From positions 124,001-188,000 of the forward strand of contig NZ_PVYW01000007.1 of the NCBI RefSeq assembly GCF_003001675.1: a DNA stretch of 64,000 bases, written 5' to 3'. Made by a program: the position numbers and the translations under genes. A model generated the notes under the pieces. It was given only the letters and a program-made list of their open reading frames with translations, did no database searches and had not been told where the DNA came from. Of the stretch, positions 16,810-27,080 are shown one piece after another. Position 1 is the first letter of the stretch. Every line of letters starts with the position of its first letter. The DNA is from Cohnella sp. SGD-V74. Lineage in GTDB: Bacteria > Bacillota > Bacilli > Paenibacillales > Paenibacillaceae.

Positions 16810-18878
16810 TAGGGCTGCACTCCTGTCAAATAGCGGGATTCCAACCGATCCGAAGGCATCGGAGGATCGATCATAAAGCCTTGCACGATATCGCAATTCA
16901 TCGTTCGCAGCGTCTCCAGCTGTTCGGCGGTCTCCACTCCTTCCGCGATGACGCGAAGGTCCATGCCGTGGGCCATGTCGATGATCGCCTTCGTGATGAC
17001 GGCGCTTTTGGCGTCGCTGGTAAGCTCTCTGACGAAGCTTTTGTCGATCTTAAGAATATCGATGGGAAACTGCTTCATATATCCGAGCGCCGAATAGCCC
17101 TTGCCGAAGTCGTCGATGGCGATCCGGAAGCCGATCGATTTGAACTTCCGCAGCACGGGGAGCACGGCTTCGATGTTGTTCATGCTGCTGCTCTCGGTAA
17201 TCTCGATGACGATCTGCTCCGGGGCGCAAGGCGTGCGTTGCACGATGTCCTGAACGGACGAGACGAGATCGGGCGCCTGGAACTGTCTGGCCGACAGGTT
17301 GACGGCGACCAGCGGGACCGCTTTCCCGTCCGCCCTCCATTGACACACTTGCTTGCAGACCTCCGCGAGCACCCATTTGCCGATCTCCATAATGCTGCCG
17401 GTCTCTTCCGCGATCGGAATGAACTCGCCCGGAGGAACCTGGCCAAGCGTCGGATGATTCCAGCGGAGCAGAGCTTCCATGCCTTCCATTCGTCCCGTAA
17501 TCGCGTTGACCTGGGGCTGGTAGTGCACGTGCAGCTGATGTTTGTCGATAGCCCATCGCAGCTCGTTTTCCAGAGTCAGCTTGCGGTGGAAGGTGTCCCG
17601 GATGCCCGAGTTGAACAATTGGAAGCCGGTCTTCCGGATTTTGGCCTCGTACATGGCCAGATCGGCATGCTTCACCAAATTTTCGAAATCCGTCCCATGC
17701 TCGGGGGACAGGCATATTCCGATGCTGGCATTGATGTAGAGTTCATTGTCGTCTACGACGAAAGGGTGCTTCATGGCGGAGATCAGACGCTTCGCGTAGG
17801 CAATGGCGTCGTCGGGAGAGGGCGGATTCCGCTGGACGAGAATGAATTCGTCCCCTCCGAGCCGGGAGACGATGTCCTCTTCCGATGCGGCCGAGCTCAG
17901 CCGTTCCGCTACCTGCTGCAGCAGCCTGTCGCCCACGTTGTGGCCGAGCGAATCGTTGACCGTCTTGAAGCGGTCGAGATCGATGAAGAAGACGGCCATT
18001 TTGCCGGTTTCTCCCGCCGCTTCCCGGACCAGCTCGTACAGCAGCGTACGGTTGGGAAGGCCGGTCAGCTTGTCGAAGTGGGCCAAATATTTCAGATGTT
18101 CCTCGGATTGCTTGCGTTCCGTGATGTCCGTGAACATGCCGATGTAGTTCGTGATCAGGCCTTGTTCGTCCTTAAGCGTCGTAATGGAGAGCCATTCGGG
18201 ATACACCTCCCCGTTCTTGCGGCGGTTCCAGATTTCCCCCTGCCAATGGCCGGCCGTGTGGATTCTCTCCCACATGCGGATGTAGAAATACGGATTCTGG
18301 ATGCCCGAATGCAGCAGGCGCGGCGTGTGCCCGACCGCTTCCGCCTCCGTATAGCCGGTCACGGCCGTGAACGCCTGGTTAACGGATAAAATCCGCAGCT
18401 GCTTGTCCGTAATCATGATGCCTTCGCTGGCATTGCTGAATACTTGCGCGTGCAGGCGGAGCTTGGAGAGCGTATCCTTGCGGGTCGTAATGTCCGAAAA
18501 TAGGCCTACGTAATTGATCAGAGCGCCTTGGTCGTCTTTTACGGAGCTGATGGAGAGCCATTCGGGATACACTTCGCCGTTTTTGCGGCGGTTCCAGATC
18601 TCTCCCTGCCACTTGCCGTCCTTATGGATGCACGCCCACATGTCCACGTAGAAATCGGCGTCCTGCACATTCGATTTCAGCAGGCTCGGCGTGCGGCCGA
18701 CCACTTCCTCTTCGGCGTATCCGGTAATGGCGGTGAAGGCGGGGTTCACGCTGACGATTCGGGAGAAGCAATCGGTGACCATGATGGCTTCCTGCGAATC
18801 GCGAAAAATTCTGGCGTAAGGAAGCGCCAGATGGTCGGGTATCGGATGAAGGTTACGGGTATAGGAGTGTCGATTCAT
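16809..18878 (-). CDS. PAS-PAS-GGDEF-EAL cyclic-di-GMP enzyme
   Basis: Cytoplasmic protein of 689 residues with two closely similar PAS domains (about 22-135 and 144-257; both carry [18 protein letters not shown]), a GGDEF domain with intact GGDEF at 341-345 and an EAL domain with EALLRW at 468-473 plus DDFGKGYS and KIDKSFV. Both catalytic motifs are intact, so it could make or degrade cyclic-di-GMP depending on PAS input. The near-identity of the PAS domains suggests a recent duplication. It lies between a STAS gene and an oxygen sensor, so it may link redox or energy state to the swim/attach decision. Confidence 0.95.
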   Translation of the reverse strand: MNRHSYTRNLHPIPDHLALPYARIFRDSQEAIMVTDCFSRIVSVNPAFTAITGYAEEEVVGRTPSLLKSNVQDADFYVDMWACIHKDGKWQGEIWNRRKNGEVYPEWLSISSVKDDQGALINYVGLFSDITTRKDTLSKLRLHAQVFSNASEGIMITDKQLRILSVNQAFTAVTGYTEAEAVGHTPRLLHSGIQNPYFYIRMWERIHTAGHWQGEIWNRRKNGEVYPEWLSITTLKDEQGLITNYIGMFTDITERKQSEEHLKYLAHFDKLTGLPNRTLLYELVREAAGETGKMAVFFIDLDRFKTVNDSLGHNVGDRLLQQVAERLSSAASEEDIVSRLGGDEFILVQRNPPSPDDAIAYAKRLISAMKHPFVVDDNELYINASIGICLSPEHGTDFENLVKHADLAMYEAKIRKTGFQLFNSGIRDTFHRKLTLENELRWAIDKHQLHVHYQPQVNAITGRMEGMEALLRWNHPTLGQVPPGEFIPIAEETGSIMEIGKWVLAEVCKQVCQWRADGKAVPLVAVNLSARQFQAPDLVSSVQDIVQRTPCAPEQIVIEITESSSMNNIEAVLPVLRKFKSIGFRIAIDDFGKGYSALGYMKQFPIDILKIDKSFVRELTSDAKSAVITKAIIDMAHGMDLRVIAEGVETAEQLETLRTMNCDIVQGFMIDPPMPSDRLESRYLTGVQP

Positions 18879-18917
18879 GATAGAGCCCCTCTCTGCTGTT
18901 CTCCCCCGCGCAGCCGA

Positions 18918-19205
18918 TCAGATCAGAATCCCGGTCAGACGAAAACGTTCCCGCAGCGAAGCCGGAACGTCATGGAAGGAGACGCTCGAGTTGTTGTCGT
19001 TTGCGATCTTCTTGACGGCCAGCAGCAGTCCGAGTCCCGAGCTGTCCATTTCCGTTACTTCACCGAGGTGAAAGGCGATGTCTACGAAGCTTGTCTGAAT
19101 AAGCGGGAACAGCTGCTGGCGAATCGAGGTCGCTTCCTTGACGCCGATCGCTCCGGTCAGGATGACGGTAATCCGTTCTTCCCGGGCGGTAATCTCAAAG
19201 CACAT
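18918..19205 (-). CDS. STAS-domain protein (anti-sigma factor antagonist type)
   Basis: Single STAS domain of 95 residues. The phosphorylation loop EMDSSGLGLL is intact, with the usual serine pair, and the C-terminal LRERFRLTGI matches SpoIIAA/RsbV-like proteins. The ATG at 19205 follows GGAGGTG; a longer reading frame upstream has no family similarity. No partner kinase (RsbW or SpoIIAB type) is adjacent. It is the first gene of the operon with the GGDEF-EAL and globin chemoreceptor genes, so it may feed a partner-switch output into that pathway. Confidence 0.9.
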   Translation of the reverse strand: MCFEITAREERITVILTGAIGVKEATSIRQQLFPLIQTSFVDIAFHLGEVTEMDSSGLGLLLAVKKIANDNNSSVSFHDVPASLRERFRLTGILI

Positions 19206-19411
19206 TCGCACACCTCCAAATAAGCGGAAACGGTCATACCTACCTATACCGTAAATTCCATTATCTTTCTGTGACAATTGTCACAACGTGTCGAATCGCT
19301 GGCCGCTGTACGGCGGAAATCATGCTCTCTCTCCCGGCGCGATCGAATTGACGAATCGGAGAAGATGATGGATGATATTCTTATTTATTGTGAAAAAGAG
19401 GAGGTTTCCCC

Positions 19412-20305
19412 GTGGAGGAGCTGCTGAAGCCGGACGGCTTCGAGAGCGAGCTGTTGCTCGTGCTTCCCGATTATTTGCAGAAGGAGCTGGCGGAGGCCGA
19501 ATTGACCCGTCAGCTGTTCGTGAGCGACATCGGCTATTTTCCGAGCGCGCGTTACCATTATCGGGAAAGGGACGAGGGCAGCGACGCGCATATCGTTCTG
19601 CTCTGCGCCGACGGAGAAGGCGAGATCGTGCTGACCGGCAGCGGTGTCAGAACGAAGCTGACCGCCCGCCATCTGTACGTGATCCCGGCCGATACGCCGC
19701 ACCGCTATGGAGCCTCGGAGCGGGAGCCATGGAGCATATACTGGTTTCATGTCAAAGGAGAGCACGCCGCGGCGCTGATCGCCCAGTACGAGCTGGACCG
19801 GGGGCCGCTGCCGCTGCCGATCGGAGTGTACGGCGGATTCGTCGAGACGTTCCGGCAGTGCTACGACATGCTGGCGGAGCGAGCATACGCGACCGGCGCG
19901 CACATCCACGTGAGTCAGGCGACGCGCCATCTGCTCAGCGGGATCGGCATCGCCACGGAGTCCGCGGCGCGGGAGAGAAGGAAAGACGGCGGCCTGGAGA
20001 AGGCGCTTCGCTACATGGCCGACCGTACGGCGGAGTCGATCACGCTGTCCGAGCTGGCCAAGCACGCAGGCGTATCCAAGCAGCATCTGATCTATCTGTT
20101 CAAGCAGGAGACGGGTTTTCCGCCGATCGAGTATTTTCTGCGGATGAAGATGCAGCGCGCCGCGCGGCTGCTCGACCTGACCGACCTGGGCATCAAGCAG
20201 ATCGCGGCCTCCGTCGGTCTGTCGGACCCGTATTATTTTTCCCGGCTGTTCAAGCAGATGATGGGGTTGTCCCCCACGAAATATAGGCAAATCCCGAAAG
20301 GATAA
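19412..20305 (+). CDS. AraC-family regulator with cupin sensor
   Basis: One-component regulator of 297 residues. The N-terminal cupin sensor is at about 35-150 (YVIPADTPHRYGA, then WSIYWFHVKG), and two helix-turn-helix motifs at about 200-293 end in the AraC signature SDPYYFSRLFKQMMGLSP. The start is a GTG with GAGGAGG eight bases upstream. It is followed after 36 bp by the two-component genes of a sugar-uptake operon and probably activates that cluster. The ligand is probably a sugar; its identity is unknown. Confidence 0.92.
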   Translation: MEELLKPDGFESELLLVLPDYLQKELAEAELTRQLFVSDIGYFPSARYHYRERDEGSDAHIVLLCADGEGEIVLTGSGVRTKLTARHLYVIPADTPHRYGASEREPWSIYWFHVKGEHAAALIAQYELDRGPLPLPIGVYGGFVETFRQCYDMLAERAYATGAHIHVSQATRHLLSGIGIATESAARERRKDGGLEKALRYMADRTAESITLSELAKHAGVSKQHLIYLFKQETGFPPIEYFLRMKMQRAARLLDLTDLGIKQIAASVGLSDPYYFSRLFKQMMGLSPTKYRQIPKG

Positions 20306-20341
20306 GGGAGTTCAAAAAGTACAAAGAAGGGAGAAACGCGA

Positions 20342-21889
20342 ATGAATCCGGTAAAAGTGATGCTGGTGGACGACGAGGTGCTGGCGATCGAGCATATGCG
20401 CGGGTTGATCTCGTGGCAGAGCCTCGGCTACGAGATCGTCTGCACGGCCACGAGGCCGGCGGAGGCGCTGCGGCTTGCCGGAGAGCACCGTCCGGAACTG
20501 GTGATCGCAGACATCGTCATGCCGGGCATGGACGGGCTGGCGCTAAGCAAGGCGCTGCTGGAGGAAGGGACGGCGCTGAAAATCGTGCTGCTCACCTCCT
20601 ACAAGGAGTTCGAATACGCCAAGGAAGCGCTCAAGCTGGGCGTGGCGAACTACTGGGTCAAGCACGAGATGGATGCCGAGACGGTCAAGCGCGAGCTGGG
20701 CGGCTTGCGGGAGGAGATCGAAGGCGAGCGCCGGGCGCGCAAGCACGACCGGGGCAGGCTGCTCGTCGACTGGCTGGGCGGACGAACGCTGACGGACGAG
20801 CAGTGGCGGACGGCGACGGTCGGGGCCGGCGAGCGATACGATCGGCTCCAGCTGCTGGTGCTGCAGCCGGATCGGCCTTTTCCGGTGCTGCCCATAGCGG
20901 CCCGCGCAGTGGACGAACTGCCGCCGGAATGGCCGGAGGACGAAGCGGACCGGTTGCTGGCGGCGGTCCGGTTTCTGGGCGGACATTACGTGCTGGTGTA
21001 CGGCGACAACGCGGTGCGCGGCGAAGGGAAGATGCGGGAGGAGCTGGAGCGGAAAACGGCGGAGGCTGTGCGGACGCTGGAGAAGCTGGCCGGATCGACC
21101 GTATCGGCGGCACTGGCGTACGGATTGGCGAGCCGGACGGACGTGCCGCGCAGGCTGGGCGAAGCGATGAAGCTGCTGGAGCAGGCGATCTTCCATGGGC
21201 CGCGCTGTCTGCTGCGGCTTAACGATGTGCGGCGCGAGGAAGACATGGCCGCATCCCCGTGGGCGTGGGAAGAGGATGCGTCAGCGATTCGGGGACTGCT
21301 CGCGGAACGCAAGATCAAGGAGGCGGCTGAAGTGCTGGCGGCTGCGTTCGAGCGGGCGGCGAAGGCGCGGGACGGGGACGGCTTCGCCGATCTGTGCCGG
21401 CAGACGGTCGCCGCGCTGAACCGGAGCCGCTCCCAGACCGGTCTGCCTTCGCTCTCGGAAGCGCGTGAGGAGGAACAGGCGGAATGGACTTCGCTCGCAG
21501 GCATTCTCGCCTGGTTCCAAGCGGAGCTGGATCGGTTGCCGGCAGCGGATGCGGACCGGCCCGCCGCGTCGCGCAAGGTGCGCCAGGCGCTCGATTATCT
21601 GGAGATGAACTACGCCGACCCGGACGTCGACGCCGACGCGGTCGCGCGTGAGATCGGAATCAGCCGCGACCATCTCCGCCATGTGTTCAAGGAGGAGACG
21701 GGCAAGACGGTGCTCGACCGGCTGACGGACATTCGGATGGAGCGGGCCAGGCGGCTGCTCGACGAAGGCGCGCTGAAGGTATACGAGATCGCCGAGCGCG
21801 TCGGCTACCGCAACGGGCAATATTTCAGCCAGGTGTTCCGCAAGACGACGGGCATGACCCCGCTCGAATATATGGAGAAGCGCAGGTGA
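20342..21889 (+). CDS. response regulator with AraC output (YesN type)
   Basis: Response regulator of 515 residues. The receiver (about 3-120) has acidic residues at VDDE, phosphoacceptor D57 in VIADIVMPGMDG and the conserved lysine region. A long linker follows (about 130-400), then an AraC-type double helix-turn-helix (about 415-512, ending YFSQVFRKTTGMTPLEYMEK). Its stop is 7 bp before the sensor kinase gene, its likely partner. Such pairs control the adjacent carbohydrate ABC transporter and glycosidase genes in paenibacilli. Codon use is very G+C-rich, as in the surrounding operon. Confidence 0.93.
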   Translation: MNPVKVMLVDDEVLAIEHMRGLISWQSLGYEIVCTATRPAEALRLAGEHRPELVIADIVMPGMDGLALSKALLEEGTALKIVLLTSYKEFEYAKEALKLGVANYWVKHEMDAETVKRELGGLREEIEGERRARKHDRGRLLVDWLGGRTLTDEQWRTATVGAGERYDRLQLLVLQPDRPFPVLPIAARAVDELPPEWPEDEADRLLAAVRFLGGHYVLVYGDNAVRGEGKMREELERKTAEAVRTLEKLAGSTVSAALAYGLASRTDVPRRLGEAMKLLEQAIFHGPRCLLRLNDVRREEDMAASPWAWEEDASAIRGLLAERKIKEAAEVLAAAFERAAKARDGDGFADLCRQTVAALNRSRSQTGLPSLSEAREEEQAEWTSLAGILAWFQAELDRLPAADADRPAASRKVRQALDYLEMNYADPDVDADAVAREIGISRDHLRHVFKEETGKTVLDRLTDIRMERARRLLDEGALKVYEIAERVGYRNGQYFSQVFRKTTGMTPLEYMEKRR

Positions 21890-21896
21890 ACCGGCG

Positions 21897-23651
21897 ATGC
21901 GCATGAAGATCCGCACCAAGATTATCGCCAGCACGGTGCTCGTCGTCTCGCTCTCGCTGATCGTGAGCGGATTTTTCATCTACGATTACGCCAAGGGCAT
22001 CATTCGCGAGCAGTCGATCAAGGACAGCCGGACGAAGCTGGCGCAAATCTCGTTCCAGCTTAAGAAAATCCAGGAGCAGGTCGTCAAGACGGCCGAATAC
22101 ATCGTTTCCGACGAGGAGATGACCGAGCTGATCTACGCGCCGCCGAGCGCGAGCGTGGAGGAGAACTATTTTCGCAAGCAGGCGGTCCAGGAGAAGCTCG
22201 GCCGGTTCGTGGCGCTCAGCAACTTCATTCTGAACGTCGTCATCGCCCCGCCGAACGGGGAAACCTATTCGAACTACGCCGGCTATGAGGACTATTTCGC
22301 GGACTATCTGAAGCAGGACTGGTTTCTGAAAATGAAGGGCGTCCGCAACGGGTACAGCGAGCCGCATCCGTTCTTCTTCATCAGCGGCAATCGCCAGGCG
22401 TTCAGCTACGTGGTCAAGTACCGTCCCATCGGGCAAAACGCGGCCGAGGACAGTTATCTTGTCATCGATATCGCGTATTCGGAGCTGGCCAACGTGTTCT
22501 TGCAGAGCGCCCGGGACTTCGAACAGATCGAGCTGTTCACGGGGGCGGACGAGCTGCTCCATGCCTCCAACGGCAATCTGCCGGAGCCGGATCGCGTCTT
22601 CATGGCGGAAGCGCTCGCCTCCGGAGAGACGTTCGCCGAGGACGACAAGCGGATCGTGCTGACCGACGAGGCGATGAGCCAGGGATGGAGACAAGCGGCG
22701 CTGCTGTCGAAGAGCAAGCTGTTCGAGAAGATCAACCGCGTCTTCTTCTTCTACCTCGTCATCATCGCCACGGGCATCGCAGTGACGTTCGCCGTCATGC
22801 TGCCGATCATCGTTAATCTGACGAAGCCGCTCATTAGGCTGACGAACGCGATGAAGCGGGTTGCCGTGGGCGACCTGGGGACGAGCGTGCGCATCCGCAG
22901 CGGAGACGAGCTGGAGATTCTCGGCAGCGGCTTCAACCGGATGGTCGAGGACCTGAAGGGGCTGATGGAGACGTCCGTGCGGAACGAGGCGGTGAAGCGG
23001 CAAATGCAGATCGATCTGCTGATGGCGCAGATCAATCCGCATTTTTTGTACAATACTTTGAATACGGTCATCTACTTGTCCCACGCCGGGCGCGGCGGGG
23101 AGGCGGCCGAGGTGACGCAGGCGCTCATCGCCATCCTCCAGGACACGATCAAGACGGGGGAAGGGGCCGTTCGCGCGCCGCTGGCCGAGGAGAAACGAAT
23201 CGTCGACAAATACGCGGTCATTCAGCAGACACGGTATCCCGGCCGGTTCCGGCTGGAATGGGAGATCGAGGAGGCGCTGCTCGGACGATCGGTTCCCCGG
23301 ATGGCGCTTCAGCCGCTGGTCGAGAACGCGATCGTGCATGGCATTATCCCGTCGGAGCGGGAGGAGGGGGCGATCGTCGTGCGCGCGTATCGGGACGGAG
23401 AAAGGCTCTGTCTGGAAGTGGAGGACGACGGACAGGGGATGGACGTTCCCCAGGAAGAGTGGACAGTGCGCGTCGGCCGTGGTCCGGAGCGCACGCGGGG
23501 TATCGGCCTGTCCAACATCCGGGAGCGGCTGAAGACACATTTCGGCGCTTCCGCCCGGCTGGAAGCGTTCGGCGAACCCGGCAGGGGCACGCTTGTGCGG
23601 ATCGTGCTGCCGTGGAGCGAGACGGAGGAAGCCGGAGGGGAGGCGCCGTGA
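21897..23651 (+). CDS. sensor histidine kinase (YesM type)
   Basis: Membrane kinase of 584 residues. The first membrane helix is at about 9-28, an extracellular dCACHE-like sensor spans about 35-275, and the second helix is at about 282-305. HAMP lies near 308-360, a His_kinase domain has phosphoacceptor H382 in INPHFLYNTLN, and the HATPase has LVENAIVHG and DDGQGMD. It is the partner of the preceding YesN-type regulator and probably responds to an oligosaccharide or to its binding protein outside the cell. It is separated from the transporter genes by a 174-bp gap with a stable hairpin. Confidence 0.94.
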   Translation: MRMKIRTKIIASTVLVVSLSLIVSGFFIYDYAKGIIREQSIKDSRTKLAQISFQLKKIQEQVVKTAEYIVSDEEMTELIYAPPSASVEENYFRKQAVQEKLGRFVALSNFILNVVIAPPNGETYSNYAGYEDYFADYLKQDWFLKMKGVRNGYSEPHPFFFISGNRQAFSYVVKYRPIGQNAAEDSYLVIDIAYSELANVFLQSARDFEQIELFTGADELLHASNGNLPEPDRVFMAEALASGETFAEDDKRIVLTDEAMSQGWRQAALLSKSKLFEKINRVFFFYLVIIATGIAVTFAVMLPIIVNLTKPLIRLTNAMKRVAVGDLGTSVRIRSGDELEILGSGFNRMVEDLKGLMETSVRNEAVKRQMQIDLLMAQINPHFLYNTLNTVIYLSHAGRGGEAAEVTQALIAILQDTIKTGEGAVRAPLAEEKRIVDKYAVIQQTRYPGRFRLEWEIEEALLGRSVPRMALQPLVENAIVHGIIPSEREEGAIVVRAYRDGERLCLEVEDDGQGMDVPQEEWTVRVGRGPERTRGIGLSNIRERLKTHFGASARLEAFGEPGRGTLVRIVLPWSETEEAGGEAP

Positions 23652-23749
23652 CCGCCGGATTTTATACGAAATCGCCGTTTTGACCGATTACGGAGCATAT
23701 GGCCCCCGGGGTACGATAACGGTGCAAGCACTTACAGTGCGCGTTCGAA

Positions 23750-23788
23750 GGTTCGGTTGCAGCGCAGACGCTGCGGACTTTTCGAACC
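23750..23788 (+). other. stem-loop between sensor kinase and transporter genes
   Basis: GGTTCG pairs with CGAACC, and inside it GCAGCG pairs with CGCTGC around CAGA. No T-run follows. It could act as a processing or stability element that sets transporter mRNA levels above those of the regulators, or mark a promoter region for the transporter. Confidence 0.45.
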
Positions 23789-23825
23789 ACCACTTACAAC
23801 ATTTTTCTTGGGGGGACTCACCATC

Positions 23826-25199
23826 GTGAACAACAGAAAGCTTGGCAAATGGGTGGGCGGTTTCACATCTTTCGCATTGCTGGCGGGGCTGCTCGCGGCT
23901 TGCGGCGGCAACGGCAACGAAGCGTCTCCGTCGGCTTCTTCGCCCGCGGCCGGAGGCGCTTCTCCGTCCGCTTCGGCTCCGGCCGATCCGACGCAGCTCA
24001 GCGGCACCGTCAAAGTATGGGACTGGGACGAAACGTTCCAAAATGGCATGATCCCGGAGTTTAACAAGAAATACCCGAACATCAAGGTCGAGGTCACCGT
24101 CGTCAATCCGAACGATTACTTGCAGAAGCTGCAGAGCGGCATCGCCTCCGGCTCCGACGTGCCGGACGTCATCCTGGGCGAGGAAGCCTACCGCGGCAAG
24201 CTGTTCGATCTGGACGTACTCGACAATCTGGAAGGCGCGCCATACAACTTCGACCGGAGCGGCGTACTGGACTACACGATTCCGTTCATCTCCAACTCCA
24301 GAGGCGAAGTGGTGGCGGTCGACCAAGCCATCACGCCGGCGGGCTTCGCTTATCGCCGCGACCTGGCGAAGCAATATTGGGGCACCGACGATCCGGCCGA
24401 GCTGGCGAAGCTGCTGTCCAATTGGGACGACTTTATCGCCAAGGGCGTCGAGCTGAAGGACAAGAGCGACGGCAAGGTGCTCATGTTCCCGGGACTCGGG
24501 GACGCGTTCCTCGTGCTGAGAAACCAAAATACGGTGAGTTACGTGAACGGCAGCGAGGTCGACTTGACCGCGAAGCTGCAGCAGCCGATCGAGACGCTGT
24601 TCAAGATGCGCGACGCGGGCATTCTCGGCAAGAACGAGCTGTGGACGCCGGCCTGGTCCGCGTCGATGGCCAAGGGCGAGTTCATGTTCTACCCGATGGC
24701 TCCGTGGGGTCCGAAATGGCACATTTCCGCGAACGATCCGGAAGGCTCGGGCCGCTGGGGACTCGTCAAGGCGCCGGAAGTCGGCTTCGCCCGCGGCGGC
24801 ACCGCCGTCGGCATCTACAAGGACAGCAAGGCGAAGGAAGCGGCGTGGGCGTTCGTCCAATTCGCTTACCAGTCCGAGGAAGGATCTCTGTACAATTTCC
24901 AAACCTTCGGCAACATGACGAGCAACAAGGAATTTTACGAGAAGCAGAAGGCGCTGTTCGAGGCTCCGGGCGCTTACGACGAGTTTTTCGGCGGGCAAAA
25001 CCTGTCGCAATACTTCCTGCAGGAAATCATCCCCGACATGAAGGGGCAGCCGCAGTCCAAGTATGACTCCGTGGTGGACGGCGTGTTCAACGCGCTGTAT
25101 CCGCTCTGGACCAAGGACGCTTCCACGACAGTCGACGCCGCGTTGGAGAAGTTCAAGACCGAGTTCAAGAACAAGGCGTCCGACGCGACGGTCAAGTAA
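23826..25199 (+). CDS. ABC transporter substrate-binding lipoprotein (sugar type)
   Basis: Extracellular CUT1-type binding protein of 457 residues. The signal peptide ends in the lipobox LLAAC (lipidated C26) and is followed by a serine/alanine-rich linker (27-57). The two-lobed domain starts at VKVWDWDETF. The start is a GTG at 23826, supported by a G-rich stretch (TTGGGGGGA) upstream; an in-frame ATG 69 bases earlier would add a non-signal sequence. Two permease genes follow. No ATPase is present, as in many Firmicute oligosaccharide systems served by MsmX. Confidence 0.92.
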   Translation: MNNRKLGKWVGGFTSFALLAGLLAACGGNGNEASPSASSPAAGGASPSASAPADPTQLSGTVKVWDWDETFQNGMIPEFNKKYPNIKVEVTVVNPNDYLQKLQSGIASGSDVPDVILGEEAYRGKLFDLDVLDNLEGAPYNFDRSGVLDYTIPFISNSRGEVVAVDQAITPAGFAYRRDLAKQYWGTDDPAELAKLLSNWDDFIAKGVELKDKSDGKVLMFPGLGDAFLVLRNQNTVSYVNGSEVDLTAKLQQPIETLFKMRDAGILGKNELWTPAWSASMAKGEFMFYPMAPWGPKWHISANDPEGSGRWGLVKAPEVGFARGGTAVGIYKDSKAKEAAWAFVQFAYQSEEGSLYNFQTFGNMTSNKEFYEKQKALFEAPGAYDEFFGGQNLSQYFLQEIIPDMKGQPQSKYDSVVDGVFNALYPLWTKDASTTVDAALEKFKTEFKNKASDATVK

Positions 25200-25217
25200 T
25201 CGACGGGAGAACGGGGG

Positions 25218-26174
25218 ATGAACGTGAACGCGGAACGTTACGACGCCATACCCGCCGCATCCCGCAAACGCAGATGGGGGCCACGCATGTGGCCCTATCT
25301 TTTCGCCCTGCCGTTTGTGCTGACCTATGCGGCGTTCCAACTGTATCCGATCCTGTACTCCTTCGTGCTCAGTCTGCATGACTGGAACGGAATAGGGGCC
25401 AAGACGTATATCGGCTTCAAAAACTACGTCCAGCTATGGACGAACGATCCTCTATTTATCAAGTCGCTCTGGAATACGCTGCTGATGATGCTGATGTTTA
25501 TCCCGCTGACGCTGATCCTCGGGCTCACGCTGGCCTATTGGACGTTCCAGCTGACGCGCGGCAAACGGTTTTTCCAGACGATCAACGTGCTGCCGTACAT
25601 TACGACTCCGGTGGCGATCGGGTTTATTTTCTCCTACATGTTCGATTGGCAAACGGGGCTGGTCAACCTGCTCCTGACGAAATTCGGCATTCTGGAAGAA
25701 GGCTTCTACTGGCTTCAGGACCCTTGGGGCTCGCGGGCGATCATCGCCCTGATGGTGATCTGGCGCAATCTCGGCTATTTCATGATTATTTTCATGGCCG
25801 GCATGACGGTCATCCCGCAGGACGTGTACGAGGCGGCGAAGGTGGACGGCTCCACGGGGCTGCACACATTCCTCAGAATCACGATGCCTCTGCTGCGCAA
25901 CATTACCGTGTTTCTCGTCGTGACGTCGATGATCGGCGGCTTGCAATTGTTCGACGAACCGAAGCTGCTCTACGGCGGCTGGTCGGGCTCCGCTCAGGTA
26001 GGCGGTCCGGACAATACGGCTCTTACGATGATCTGGAAATTCGTGGACGAATCGTTCATTTCCAATACGCGTTTCGGCTATGCTTCGGCGATCGCTTATT
26101 CGTTGTTCTTGCTGATCGTGCTATTCTCCGTCATTAGCTACCGATTGACGGCGCCGAAGGAGGACAAGCGATGA
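25218..26174 (+). CDS. carbohydrate ABC transporter permease (MalF/LacF type)
   Basis: Membrane subunit of 318 residues with six predicted helices, the first at about 29-48 (LFALPFVLTYAAFQLYPIL), and the docking loop EAAKVDGSTGLHTFLRI. It starts 18 bp after the binding-protein gene, with a G-rich ribosome binding site. Its stop overlaps the next permease start (ATGA). It is expected to pair with that permease to import an oligosaccharide that the downstream GH2 enzyme would cleave. Confidence 0.93.
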   Translation: MNVNAERYDAIPAASRKRRWGPRMWPYLFALPFVLTYAAFQLYPILYSFVLSLHDWNGIGAKTYIGFKNYVQLWTNDPLFIKSLWNTLLMMLMFIPLTLILGLTLAYWTFQLTRGKRFFQTINVLPYITTPVAIGFIFSYMFDWQTGLVNLLLTKFGILEEGFYWLQDPWGSRAIIALMVIWRNLGYFMIIFMAGMTVIPQDVYEAAKVDGSTGLHTFLRITMPLLRNITVFLVVTSMIGGLQLFDEPKLLYGGWSGSAQVGGPDNTALTMIWKFVDESFISNTRFGYASAIAYSLFLLIVLFSVISYRLTAPKEDKR

Positions 26175-26974
26175 AAGCTCTCATGTGGATCTGTCTGGTT
26201 GTCATATCGCTGCTGTCGCTGTTTCCGTTCTACATCATGACCGTGATGGGAACGCACTATAACGAGGATTTGTTCAAAGGTATTCCGATCCTTCCAGGAA
26301 GCTACCTGCAAGAAAACCTGAAGACGGTGCTGAAGGCCGACTTCCTGCACGTCTACGGCAACAGCCTGATCGTATCCGTCGCTTCCGTCGTTCTGGCGAC
26401 GCTGACGAGCACGCTGATCGGCTACGCGGTGGCGAAGTTCGAATTCAAGGGCCGCAAATGGCTGCAGACGTTCGTCATTCTGACGATGATGGTGCCGACG
26501 CAGGTCGGACTGATCGGCTACATTATCGAGATGCGGCACCTTGGCGTCGGCAACACGCTCTGGCCGGTTATTCTCATCTGGGCGGCGTTCCCGTTCGGCG
26601 CGTTCTTCATGATCCAGTTCATGCGCGATTCGATTCCGAACGACTTGCTCGAATGCGCGCGCATCGACGGCTGTTCGGAGCCGGGTATCTTCGTCCGTAT
26701 CGTGCTGCCGATCATGAAGCCCGGTCTGGCGACGCTGGCGACGCTCGTGTTTCTGTGGTCGTGGAACAACTATCTGCTGCCGCTCGTGACGATCAACAAG
26801 TCGGAATGGTATACGCTGCCGATCTTTATTTCGAATCTGGGCATCGTGCACAGAACCGATTATGCTGCGCGGATGGCGGCGTTGACGATGACGACGATTC
26901 CGGTGCTGATTCTGTTCATACTCGGCTCCAAAACGTTCATGAAAGGGCTCACCGCCGGAGCGGTCAAGGGCTGA
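26171..26974 (+). CDS. carbohydrate ABC transporter permease (MalG/LacG type)
   Basis: Partner permease of 267 residues with six helices and a docking loop LECARIDGCSEPGIFVRI. It is translationally coupled to the preceding permease through an ATGA overlap. About 100 bp separate it from the GH2 gene, without a terminator, so the operon probably continues into the glycosidase. Confidence 0.93.
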   Translation: MKALMWICLVVISLLSLFPFYIMTVMGTHYNEDLFKGIPILPGSYLQENLKTVLKADFLHVYGNSLIVSVASVVLATLTSTLIGYAVAKFEFKGRKWLQTFVILTMMVPTQVGLIGYIIEMRHLGVGNTLWPVILIWAAFPFGAFFMIQFMRDSIPNDLLECARIDGCSEPGIFVRIVLPIMKPGLATLATLVFLWSWNNYLLPLVTINKSEWYTLPIFISNLGIVHRTDYAARMAALTMTTIPVLILFILGSKTFMKGLTAGAVKG

Positions 26975-27080
26975 TCCGAGGGCGGCGCTTGCGCCGCCTT
27001 CTTGGCGCGTTTGGGGTTTCGTTGGGTGGATGAGGCCGTGCATATGGGAAGGCAAGTACATTGGACCAGGGGGAGAAAAA

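Noticed and set aside
21825..23540. 571-codon open frame on the minus strand
   Set aside because: Antisense to a complete sensor kinase; no family-like stretch.
23723..23736. cre box (TGCAAGCACTTACA) before the sugar ABC genes
   Set aside because: The central CG of the cre consensus is missing, so the match is too weak.
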